Assembly: GCA_903890595.1 (NCBI GenBank)
Contig: CAITBU010000170.1
Span: 1 to 6,165, forward strand
Source: an uncultured Holophagaceae bacterium
GTDB taxonomy: Bacteria > Acidobacteriota > Holophagae > Holophagales > Holophagaceae
Length of the DNA stretch: 6,165 bases
Direction: 5' to 3'
In this document: positions 1-5,656 of the stretch, in pieces
Layout of the letters: each line of letters starts with the position of its first letter
How positions within the stretch are numbered: the first letter of the stretch is position 1
The notes under the pieces: generated by a model
Told to the model about the DNA's origin: nothing
What the model saw: only the letters and a program-made list of their open reading frames with translations
Database searches by the model: none
Program-made: the position numbers and the translations under genes

Positions 1-1
1 C

Positions 2-988
2 ACCCGGGCGTCCTGCCCCCTGGGGGTGCTGGGCGTGATCTTCGAGTCGCGGCCCGATGCCCTGGTGCAGATCAGCGCCCTGGCCCTCAAGAGCGGCAAC
101 GCGGTGCTCCTCAAGGGCGGCCGTGAGGCCCGCCACTCCAATGCGGCCCTGCTGGCCACGGTGCGCGGGGCCCTGGCCACCGAAGGCCTGCCCCAGGATG
201 CCGTGCAAGGGCTGGCGGACCGCGCCTCCGTGGAGGCCCTGCTGGGCCTGTCGGACCTGGTGGACCTGATCATCCCCCGGGGCTCCAATGCCCTGGTGAA
301 GCGCATCCAGGCCACCACCCGCATCCCGGTCCTGGGCCACGCCGAGGGCGTCTGCCACGTCTTCCTGGACGCCGCTGCCGACCCCGTCATGGCCGTGCGC
401 CTGGTGCGAGACGCCAAGCTGCAGTACCCCTCCGCCTGCAACGCCGCCGAGACCGTGCTGGTGCACGCCGCTGCGGCCCCCACCCTGCTGCCCCTGCTGG
501 CGGCGGACCTGGCGGCCCGGGGCGTGGAGCTACGCGGCTGTGCCCAGAGCCTGGCCCTGGCACCGGGCCTGGTGCCCGCCACCCCTGAGGACTGGGCCAC
601 GGAGTACGGCGAGCCCATCCTGGCCCTCAAGGTGGTGCAGGATCTCGATGACGCCCTGGCGCACATCCGCCAGCACGGCAGCGGCCACACCGAGGCCATC
701 GTCACCGAGGATCCCGCCGCCGCCGCCCGCTTCCTGGCCGAAGTCGATGCGGCCGGGGTCTACCACAACGCCAGCACCCGCTTCGCCGACGGCTTCCGCT
801 ACGGCTTCGGGGCCGAGGTGGGCATCAGCACCGGCCGCATCCACGCCCGGGGCCCCGTCGGACTGGAGGGCCTGCTCAGCCACCGCTACCTGCTGCGGGG
901 CACCGGCCAGCGGGTGGAGGACTACAGCGGGCCCGCCGCCCGGCCCTTCCGGCACCTGGATCTGCCCCTGGCTCCCGACCGCCCATAA
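2..988 (+). CDS. proA: Gamma-glutamyl phosphate reductase ProA, 5' end missing
   Basis: ProA reduces gamma-glutamyl phosphate with NADPH to glutamate 5-semialdehyde, the second step of cytosolic proline synthesis. The reading frame is open from base 2 with no start, and the first residues (TRASCPLGVLGVIFESRPD) match the conserved ProA block PLGVI-I-ESRP, so roughly the first 90 residues lie outside the window. Next come the nucleotide-site block LKSGNAVLLKGGREA, the IPRGSNALV stretch, and the catalytic-cysteine segment YPSACNAAET with Cys at 437-439. The family C-terminal block VGLEGLLSHRYLLRGTGQ is followed by a short tail and TAA. About 328 residues are present, as expected for a protein near 417 residues, and there is no frameshift or missing key residue. 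A proB kinase gene would be expected upstream but is not visible. The 121-base AT-rich gap downstream suggests the next gene is not tightly coupled to it. Confidence 0.95.
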   Translation, partial: TRASCPLGVLGVIFESRPDALVQISALALKSGNAVLLKGGREARHSNAALLATVRGALATEGLPQDAVQGLADRASVEALLGLSDLVDLIIPRGSNALVKRIQATTRIPVLGHAEGVCHVFLDAAADPVMAVRLVRDAKLQYPSACNAAETVLVHAAAAPTLLPLLAADLAARGVELRGCAQSLALAPGLVPATPEDWATEYGEPILALKVVQDLDDALAHIRQHGSGHTEAIVTEDPAAAARFLAEVDAAGVYHNASTRFADGFRYGFGAEVGISTGRIHARGPVGLEGLLSHRYLLRGTGQRVEDYSGPAARPFRHLDLPLAPDRP

Positions 989-1048
989 ATCGAACTAATG
1001 AAAACATAAAGCCATATAACTTGAGATAGGGGTCCATCCTGCTACCCT
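989..1048 (+). promoter_or_regulatory. Possible promoter region for the aminotransferase gene
   Basis: The spacer after proA turns abruptly AT-rich. TATAAC at 1015-1020 resembles a sigma-70 -10 box (5 of 6), but no good -35 box lies at the right distance. A second option is TTGAGA at 1021-1026 with TACCCT at 1043-1048, spaced 16 bases, which has a good -35 and a poor -10. Either would give a leader of about 55-85 bases before the ATG at 1110. Only base composition and box similarity support this call. Confidence 0.3.
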
Positions 1049-1079
1049 TTTAGGGAAGACTGTCGTCCAAAATCCTGCT
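1032..1079 (+). repeat. Imperfect direct repeat GTCC(AAA)ATCCTGCT in the leader
   Basis: GTCCATCCTGCT at 1032-1043 recurs as GTCC-AAA-ATCCTGCT at 1065-1079. The two copies are identical apart from a 3-base insertion and begin 33 bases apart. They overlap the putative -10 region and the leader hairpin. They could be a paired operator or part of an RNA leader; chance cannot be excluded for units this short. Confidence 0.35.
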
Positions 1080-1095
1080 GGGACGGCATTTTCTT
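1061..1095 (+). terminator. Leader hairpin with T-tract (terminator or attenuator candidate)
   Basis: TGTCGTCC (1061-1068) pairs with GGACGGCA (1081-1088) in an 8-bp stem with one G-T pair and a 12-base loop, followed directly by TTTTCTT (1089-1095). It is the only terminator-like structure between proA and the aminotransferase, yet it sits 73 bases after the proA stop and ends only four bases before the ribosome-binding site. It may therefore be the late terminator of the proline operon or an attenuator in the leader of the downstream gene. The stem is modest and the loop large, so it is weak. Confidence 0.35.
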
Positions 1096-1098
1096 AAC

Positions 1099-1103
1099 GG
1101 GAG
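1099..1103 (+). promoter_or_regulatory. Ribosome-binding site of the aminotransferase
   Basis: GGGAG lies six bases upstream of the ATG at 1110 and fixes that start. The surrounding nine bases GGAGTCCCC (1100-1108) recur exactly before the GTG at 2551. Confidence 0.7.
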
Positions 1104-1109
1104 TCCCCC

Positions 1110-2420
1110 ATGTCTGCGCTGCTGTCCCCCGACACTCCGGCCTATGCTGTGCCACAGGCCAACCTGGTTCCCGTGAGTGACCACCTCGGGAAACTGATGC
1201 CGATTCCGGCCTCCCGGATGTTCCTCATCAACAAGTCCCTGAAGGTCTTCCAGGAGAAGCAGCCCGGCGTGCCCATCTTCGACGCCAGCCAGGGCGACGG
1301 CGGGGCCTCGCTCCCCGGCGTACCCGAAGCCCTCCTCGACCGCGCCTTCGAGCTGCAGAAGCAGCACGGCACGGCCTACGACATGCCCTTCGGCACCGAC
1401 GCCTACCGGAAGCTGGTGGCGGAGAAGTACTGGAAGCTCGAGCCGGACACCGGCTGGGGCCCCGCCAACGTCATCGGCACCCAGGGTGGTCGCGACGGCC
1501 TGGTGAAGGCCTACCAGGCCATGCTCACCCTCGGCCACGGCCGCCAGGGCGATGTAATCATCGTCAGCCGCGTGCCCTGGATCAGCTACAACTGGGGCCC
1601 GTACGGCATCGGCGCCAACGTGATGTGGGCTCCCGGCCGCGCCGAAGAGGCCTGGTCCTACACCCCCGAGGCCATCCAGGCCTGCGTGGCCGAGGCCGCC
1701 AAGACCGGCCGCAAGGTGGCGGGCCTGGTCATCACCAGCCCTGACAACCCCACGGGCCAGACCCTCACCATGGAGCGCCAGATCGTCCTGGCCAAGGCGG
1801 CGCTGGAAGCCGGCGTGGCTTACGTGTTGTTCGACTGGATGTACCACGCGGTGGGCGACAGCGAAGGCTCTGATGTGAACGCGCTGCTGCGGGCCTTCGA
1901 GCCCAAGGAGCGGGAGCGCATCATGGTCCTGGACGGCATCACCAAGTGCCTGGGTGGCTCCAACATCCGCAACTGCCACCTGCTGGCCCCCGAGGCCGTG
2001 GTGAAGATGATCGTGGCCCAGGCCTCGCACACCGTCATCCCCAGCTTCTTCAGCCTGGCCGTGGCCATGGCCGCCTACGAGAAGGGCCTGCAGGAAGCTG
2101 CGGCCTCCATCATCGGCCCCTGCCGCGAGAGCCGCGCCTGGCTGCGCACCTACCTCAAGGACCAGGGCCTCACCCACATCATCGGCCAGGGCTACTACGC
2201 CTTCATCAACGTGGCCGATGCCGTCCAGGCCAAGGGCTGGGCGGACACCGAGCCCATGGGCCAGTACCTCGCCGAGAACGTGGGCGTGGCCGTGGTGCCG
2301 GGGGCCTTCTTCAGCCCCTACGGTGGGGACTGGATCCGCTTCTCCTACGCCACCCCCCAGGCCCGCACCCAGGGCGCCGCCGAGCGGCTCATCGGCGCAC
2401 TGAACGACCTGAAAAAGTGA
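1110..2420 (+). CDS. Class I/II PLP-dependent aminotransferase, specificity unknown
   Basis: This is a complete 436-residue cytosolic enzyme of the aspartate-aminotransferase fold. It uses pyridoxal phosphate to move an amino group between an amino acid and a 2-oxo acid. Visible signatures are GTQGGRDGL at 123-131 (cofactor phosphate loop), SPDNPTG at 210-216, FDWMYHAV at 241-248 (Asp242 for the pyridine nitrogen, Tyr245 for O3'), DGITK with the Schiff-base Lys279, Arg287 eight residues later, and WIRFSYA with Arg410, the usual binder of the substrate carboxylate. The length is slightly above the typical 390-410 because of a long N-terminal arm. The lysine motif DGITKCLGG departs from the common SxSK form, so it is not one of the well-known AspC, TyrB or HisC groups that I can name. 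The ATG at 1110 is supported by a GGGAG site. The gene is followed on the same strand by the ligase-amidase fusion and may share its pathway. No signal peptide or membrane segment is seen. Confidence 0.92.
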   Translation: MSALLSPDTPAYAVPQANLVPVSDHLGKLMPIPASRMFLINKSLKVFQEKQPGVPIFDASQGDGGASLPGVPEALLDRAFELQKQHGTAYDMPFGTDAYRKLVAEKYWKLEPDTGWGPANVIGTQGGRDGLVKAYQAMLTLGHGRQGDVIIVSRVPWISYNWGPYGIGANVMWAPGRAEEAWSYTPEAIQACVAEAAKTGRKVAGLVITSPDNPTGQTLTMERQIVLAKAALEAGVAYVLFDWMYHAVGDSEGSDVNALLRAFEPKERERIMVLDGITKCLGGSNIRNCHLLAPEAVVKMIVAQASHTVIPSFFSLAVAMAAYEKGLQEAAASIIGPCRESRAWLRTYLKDQGLTHIIGQGYYAFINVADAVQAKGWADTEPMGQYLAENVGVAVVPGAFFSPYGGDWIRFSYATPQARTQGAAERLIGALNDLKK

Positions 2421-2432
2421 TTTCACCGCAAA

Positions 2433-2450
2433 GGCGGCGCACCTGCCGCC
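2433..2450 (+). terminator. GC-rich hairpin just after the aminotransferase stop
   Basis: GGCGGC (2433-2438) pairs with GCCGCC (2445-2450) across a 6-base loop, beginning 12 bases after the TGA. A T-rich run (TTTGGTTTTCTT) follows only after ten more bases, so it is not a classic intrinsic terminator. It may stabilise the 3' end or cause pausing. Confidence 0.3.
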
Positions 2451-2460
2451 ACTCTCCATT

Positions 2461-2510
2461 TGGTTTTCTTCTCGGGATCGGCTGCGCCGATCCCGAGACA
2501 TGAAAAACCA
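2461..2510 (+). terminator. Strong two-part hairpin between the two genes (terminator or attenuator)
   Basis: CTCGGGATCGGC (2471-2482) and GCCGATCCCGAG (2486-2497) form a perfect 12-bp stem with loop TGC. Outside it, TGGTTTT (2461-2467) pairs with AAAACCA (2504-2510), separated from the inner stem by an asymmetric internal loop. The structure is very stable and lies 40 bases before the preferred GTG start of the fusion gene. There is no downstream T-run, so complete termination is uncertain. Partial read-through control of the downstream gene, or protection of the upstream transcript end, fits better. Confidence 0.6.
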
Positions 2511-2541
2511 CTGTAGTTCAAGTCAGTACCCAGCCTGTTCC

Positions 2542-2545
2542 GGAG
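2542..2545 (+). promoter_or_regulatory. Ribosome-binding site that decides the GTG start at 2551
   Basis: GGAG is spaced five bases (TCCCC) from the GTG at 2551. The same GGAGTCCCC string precedes the ATG of the aminotransferase. The alternative ATG at 2500 has no comparable site, and the arms of the hairpin at 2461-2510 surround it. Confidence 0.7.
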
Positions 2546-2550
2546 TCCCC

Positions 2551-5361
2551 GTGTACAACCTGAATGCCTTCGTCGAGAAGTTCCAGCTGGCCCGGCGCAT
2601 GGCGCTGGAGAGCCGGCCCGGCGGCGGGCTGTGCGGCCTCGAGCTGGAGTGGAACCTGGTGGACCCGCAGTTCCGTCCCCTGCTGACGGTGGGCACGGGG
2701 CCCGACCACATGTCCTTCGTGGATCACCTGCGCTCGAAGGTGCTCGCTCCGTGGACCAACGAGTACCACCAGCTGGAGGTCTTCCACTGGATGATCGAGT
2801 GGGTCACCCGGCCCTACCACACGCCCAAGGGTGCGGTGTACGAGGGACGCCTGCTGGAAGCCGAGCTGATCAACGCCCTGGCCAAGGCCGGCAAGGCCTT
2901 CGGCGAGCCGCTCCACTACTGGCACGGGAACCTGCTGGTGCTGCCGGAGATCGGCCCCGACTGCGTGCCCGAGTCCTGGCACCTGGCCAAGCGCCGCTAC
3001 CTCCAGCGCTGCGTCGAGCTGTACGGCACCGAGCTGGCCACGGCGGGCACCCACTCCAACCTCAGCCTCCCGGAGCCCATGCTGGCCTGGGACTTCATGC
3101 ACCTGCCCGCCAGCGAGCGCGGCGACACGCACCTGGATGACTACAAGAACAAGGTCTACATCACCGGCACCCGCCTCATGCGCGCCTTCGCGGCCCTCTT
3201 CATCGCCGCCAGCGCCAGCACGCCCCTCCAGGCCTCGGAGGAGAACGGCGAGGCCGTCATCCGCCTCACGCCCTTCGAGTCGGTGCGCAACCTCACCTTC
3301 CCCAACCCCACCGCGCTGGATGTGCCGGACCTCAACCGCAGCCACCCGGACTACCTGCGCCTGTCCTACGACCTGGTGCGCCGGGGCGTCCGCTTCGGCA
3401 ACAACAACTGGATCCCTGTCCGCGCCCGCTCCCAGGCCGAGCCGGTGGAGCGCCTCATCCAGGTCACCAGCGATCAGCTGCACGACATCTACGCCCGGGG
3501 CCTCTTCGCCGCCGGCGAGACCCGCAACGTGGAGGACATGGCCGCCCAGATCGAGCGCCAGAACCTCTTCGCCCGCATCGACCTGCCCATGGCCCGCGTG
3601 GAAGTGCGCACGGATGACCCCGGCCACGACCTGGCCCTGGACGTCGCCAACCTCACGCTGAAGCACCTCCTGCTGCTCCGCTTCTACGCCGACCCCGACT
3701 TTGCCCGGGGCTTCCGCTACGACGCCGAGGACATCAAGCGGGCCCGGCGCAACGAGGACCTGGCCGCCCGCGAGGGCCTGCGCGCCGTCATCGAGGATCC
3801 CCTCACCGCCAAGCCCGTGGCCATGCGCACCTTCCTGGACTGGACGCTCAAGCAGCTGCGCCCCATGGCCGAGGCCCTGGGCATGTGGGACGACCTCCAG
3901 CCCCTGCGCGACATGGTGGACGGTGCCCCCAGCACCGCCGAGCGCATCCGCCAGCAGCTCAAGGCCCGCCTGGGCACCTCGGACATTGTGCCCTCGGACC
4001 TCATGGTCGAGCTGGCCGAGGCCCGTCGGAACCAGGTGCGCTCCGATGTGGAGGCCGTCACGGCCCACCTCGCCGACCTGGGTGCGGAAGAAGGCAAGAT
4101 CCTGGACTTCGTGGAGCACGCCCGGGACGAGGTGAACCTCGATCCCCAGGCCCCCATCCGCTTCAGCCCGCGCCCCGAGGCCTTCGTGGATGCGGAGTAC
4201 CCGGACAAGGCCTCCGAGGTGCTGGCCGTGTCCCAGCGCCTGGTGCGCATCCCCAGCGTCACGGCTTGTCCCGTGGAGCGGCTGCCGGAGATCCACCGCG
4301 CCGCCACCTTCATCGCCGACTACCTGCGCAACCACGGCGTGCCCGTCCGCACCTTCGACGAGGGCCCCTTCCCCTCGGTGCTGGCCTACTTCCCCGGCGA
4401 GGAGAAAGCTCCCGCCATGCTCTGCGGCCACTTCGATGTGGTGGCGCCGGAGCCCGACGACAGCCAGTTCGAGCCCCGCATCGAAGGCGACTACCTCTGG
4501 GGCCGTGGCGCCGCCGACATGAAGACCGTCGTCTCCACCTACCTGGTCTGGATGAAGGACACCTTCAAGAAGGGCGCCCCCTACCCACCCATCAACCTGC
4601 TGCTGGTGGGCAACGAAGAGAACGGCGAGCTCGAGCCCATGGGCACCCCCCATGTGCTCAAGCAGCTCAAGGACGAGTGGGACTACGAGCCCAGCTTCTT
4701 CATCGCCGGTGAGCGCACCGGGGAGAAGGGCACCGAGCTCTGGGGCGAGGTCTGCACCCAGAACCGCGGCGTCATCCGCTTCGAGCTCATTGCCCACGGC
4801 ACCCGCGGCCACAGCGGCCTGGCCGGTGGCACCGACCTCACCGAGCGCATCCTCAGCGCCCGGGAGGCCCTGCGCGAGCTCTTCGCCAAGCACCTCACCC
4901 TCAAGGCCGCCGATGGCTGGCAGTCCCTGGCCCGCTTCGCCTATGTCCAGGTGGGTACGCCCGGCATCTACAACATCACCGCCGACCGCGGGGCCGTGGG
5001 CGTGGAGATCCGGCCCATCCCCCAGGACGATGTCTCCCAGATGCGCGCCGATATCGAGGCCCTGGCCACCGAGCGGGGCCTGGAGTTCCTGCCCTCCGCC
5101 TGGGAAGCTGGCGTCGCCTGCGACGCCGAGAACCCCTGCCTCAAGGCCCTGCTGGCGGGCATCGAAGCCGCGGGTGGTGATGTGCGCATCGGCCGCAAGG
5201 GCGCCGGCACCTCCGCCCGCTTCGCCCCCGGTGGCCAGGGCGTGGTCTGGGGCCAGACCGGCATCGGCCCCCACGCCGCCGGCGAGCGCCACTACATCCC
5301 CAGCATCGACCCCTACTACCGAGCCCTCAACGCCTTCGCGGCGGAGCTACAGAAGAGCTGA
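2551..5361 (+). CDS. Fusion of GCS2-type carboxylate-amine ligase and M20 metallo-amidase/peptidase
   Basis: This is a 936-residue cytosolic two-domain protein (953 residues if the ATG at 2500 were used; numbering here is from the GTG). Residues about 1-475 resemble the GCS2 family (glutamate-cysteine ligase type 2, YbdK/EgtA relatives), which use ATP to join a glutamate-type carboxylate to an amine. GLELEWN carries the metal-binding pair Glu31/Glu33, then come AGTHSNLSLP (His168, Asn170), an alanine-rich helix ending AASASTPLQ, MARVEVRTDD (Glu351, Arg353) and RNEDLAAREGL. A charged, probably helical linker spans about 476-550. Residues about 555-936 are an M20 (ArgE/DapE/LysK-like) zinc hydrolase: GHFDVV (His627, Asp629), GRGAADMK (Asp656), NEENGE (general base Glu689, metal ligand Glu690), AGERT (Glu721), dimer-domain GHSGL (His754) and GPHAAGER (His908). 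All expected metal ligands are present, so both halves look active. The frame is unbroken, so this is a true fusion with opposing amide-forming and amide-cleaving chemistry. It follows the aminotransferase by 130 bases. The substrate is unknown; gamma-glutamyl amides or dipeptides are the natural suggestion. No signal peptide is seen. Confidence 0.9.
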   Translation: MYNLNAFVEKFQLARRMALESRPGGGLCGLELEWNLVDPQFRPLLTVGTGPDHMSFVDHLRSKVLAPWTNEYHQLEVFHWMIEWVTRPYHTPKGAVYEGRLLEAELINALAKAGKAFGEPLHYWHGNLLVLPEIGPDCVPESWHLAKRRYLQRCVELYGTELATAGTHSNLSLPEPMLAWDFMHLPASERGDTHLDDYKNKVYITGTRLMRAFAALFIAASASTPLQASEENGEAVIRLTPFESVRNLTFPNPTALDVPDLNRSHPDYLRLSYDLVRRGVRFGNNNWIPVRARSQAEPVERLIQVTSDQLHDIYARGLFAAGETRNVEDMAAQIERQNLFARIDLPMARVEVRTDDPGHDLALDVANLTLKHLLLLRFYADPDFARGFRYDAEDIKRARRNEDLAAREGLRAVIEDPLTAKPVAMRTFLDWTLKQLRPMAEALGMWDDLQPLRDMVDGAPSTAERIRQQLKARLGTSDIVPSDLMVELAEARRNQVRSDVEAVTAHLADLGAEEGKILDFVEHARDEVNLDPQAPIRFSPRPEAFVDAEYPDKASEVLAVSQRLVRIPSVTACPVERLPEIHRAATFIADYLRNHGVPVRTFDEGPFPSVLAYFPGEEKAPAMLCGHFDVVAPEPDDSQFEPRIEGDYLWGRGAADMKTVVSTYLVWMKDTFKKGAPYPPINLLLVGNEENGELEPMGTPHVLKQLKDEWDYEPSFFIAGERTGEKGTELWGEVCTQNRGVIRFELIAHGTRGHSGLAGGTDLTERILSAREALRELFAKHLTLKAADGWQSLARFAYVQVGTPGIYNITADRGAVGVEIRPIPQDDVSQMRADIEALATERGLEFLPSAWEAGVACDAENPCLKALLAGIEAAGGDVRIGRKGAGTSARFAPGGQGVVWGQTGIGPHAAGERHYIPSIDPYYRALNAFAAELQKS

Positions 5362-5469
5362 AAAGCGGAGACAGGATTAACAGAATTAAAAGCCGATTAA
5401 CAGGAAAAAGCTTTTTCGAATTATTGCTTTAATCCTGTTAATCAAGCACTTAATCCTGTTAATCCTGTC
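5361..5469. repeat. Palindromic repeat element, copy 1 (109 bases)
   Basis: This AT-rich 109-base element begins on the last base of the fusion gene's TGA stop. It is identical to copy 2 at 108 of 109 positions, the difference being C at 5455 against T at 5597. It carries the same nested inverted arms built on TTAATCCTG/CAGGATTAA units with a GAAAAAGCTTTTTC palindrome at the centre. In this copy the outer arm stops pairing after GACAGG/CCTGTC because the right flank reads CATGC instead of TCCG, and the 5455 base makes one A-C mismatch. It probably acts as a terminator for the fusion gene and belongs to a dispersed REP- or MITE-like family. It shows no coding potential. Confidence 0.9.
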
Positions 5470-5502
5470 CATGCTTTAGGCGTTTTCCAGGGCGAAGCAC
5501 AC
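5470..5502. other. 33-base spacer between the two palindromic repeats
   Basis: This short non-repeated segment is more GC-rich than the elements on either side. TGCTT (5472-5476) and AAGCA (5495-5499) could form a small hairpin. No gene or recognisable site is seen. With it, the repeat period is 142 bases. Confidence 0.5.
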
Positions 5503-5611
5503 AAAAGCGGAGACAGGATTAACAGAATTAAAAGCCGATTAACAGGAAAAAGCTTTTTCGAATTATTGCTTTAATCCTGTTAATCAAGCACTTAATTCTG
5601 TTAATCCTGTC
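5503..5611. repeat. Palindromic repeat element, copy 2 (109 bases)
   Basis: This copy forms an almost continuous long hairpin. CGGAGACAGG...GAATTAA (5508-5531) is perfectly complementary over 24 bases to 5592-5615, the last four bases lying just beyond the repeat. GATTAACAGGA (5537-5547) pairs with TCCTGTTAATC (5575-5585), and AAAGC (5549-5553) with GCTTT (5568-5572), leaving a 14-base loop. Only small internal loops interrupt it. No transposase or coding frame is inside, so it is a non-autonomous palindromic unit. Its AT-rich composition contrasts sharply with the flanking genes. Confidence 0.92.
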
Positions 5612-5621
5612 TCCGTTTTTT
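5503..5621. terminator. Bidirectional transcription terminator formed by repeat copy 2
   Basis: The long hairpin of copy 2 is followed on the + strand by TTTTTT (5616-5621). On the - strand the same hairpin ends in CTTTT (complement of 5503-5507). It lies between convergent genes, the fusion ending at 5361 and malate synthase ending at 5658. That is the classic place for a shared terminator, so the repeat appears to have been kept or recruited for this role. Confidence 0.65.
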
Positions 5622-5625
5622 GTCC

Positions 5626-5656
5626 TTAATCCTCTTAATCCTGTCTCAGTTTTTTT
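5626..5656. repeat. Extra right-half of the palindromic repeat, ending in T7
   Basis: TTAATCCTC-TTAATCCTG-TCTCAG followed by seven Ts repeats the right arm of copy 2 (5592-5621: TTAATTCTG-TTAATCCTG-TCTCCG-T6) with a few substitutions. No matching left arm adjoins it, so it is a degenerate half element. It ends one base before the complement of the malate synthase stop codon. It could still pair with a left arm of copies 1 or 2. Confidence 0.7.

Noticed and set aside
530..955. Minus-strand open frame opposite proA
   Set aside because: A shadow of the proA coding sequence, without recognisable motifs or a ribosome site.
1050..2501. A 483-codon open frame on the minus strand opposite the aminotransferase
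   Set aside because: It has the same low-complexity composition and covers a gene with clear PLP-enzyme motifs.
2500..2502. ATG as start of the fusion gene
   Set aside because: No ribosome-binding site, located inside the hairpin footprint, and the extra 17 residues look non-native. GTG 2551 has a well-spaced GGAG.
2421..2550. Separate promoter for the fusion gene
   Set aside because: No -35/-10 pair at acceptable spacing was seen. The region is dominated by hairpins, so read-through from the aminotransferase is more likely.
2518..5292. A 924-codon open frame on the minus strand opposite the ligase-amidase gene
   Set aside because: Its composition is almost entirely Gly, Ala, Val, His and Leu with no family motif, as expected opposite GC-rich codons with strong third-position bias. 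The plus-strand frame has clear domains throughout.
2..5361. ProA, aminotransferase and fusion as one ornithine- or lysine-type pathway
   Set aside because: ProA has ordinary proline-pathway features and is separated by an AT-rich spacer with promoter- and terminator-like signals. The carrier-based lysine/arginine route uses an ArgC-type reductase, not ProA.
5546..5559. GAAAAAGCTTTTTC palindrome as a stand-alone operator or attachment site
   Set aside because: It is the centre of the larger repeat and occurs identically in both copies (also 5404-5417), so it is explained as part of the element.
5361..5611. CRISPR array
   Set aside because: Only two units, each 109 bases and strongly palindromic, with a single 33-base gap. 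There is no series of short repeats and no cas gene.
5361..5656. Insertion sequence
   Set aside because: No transposase frame and no clear target-site duplication around the elements. A non-autonomous palindromic repeat is the most that can be said.
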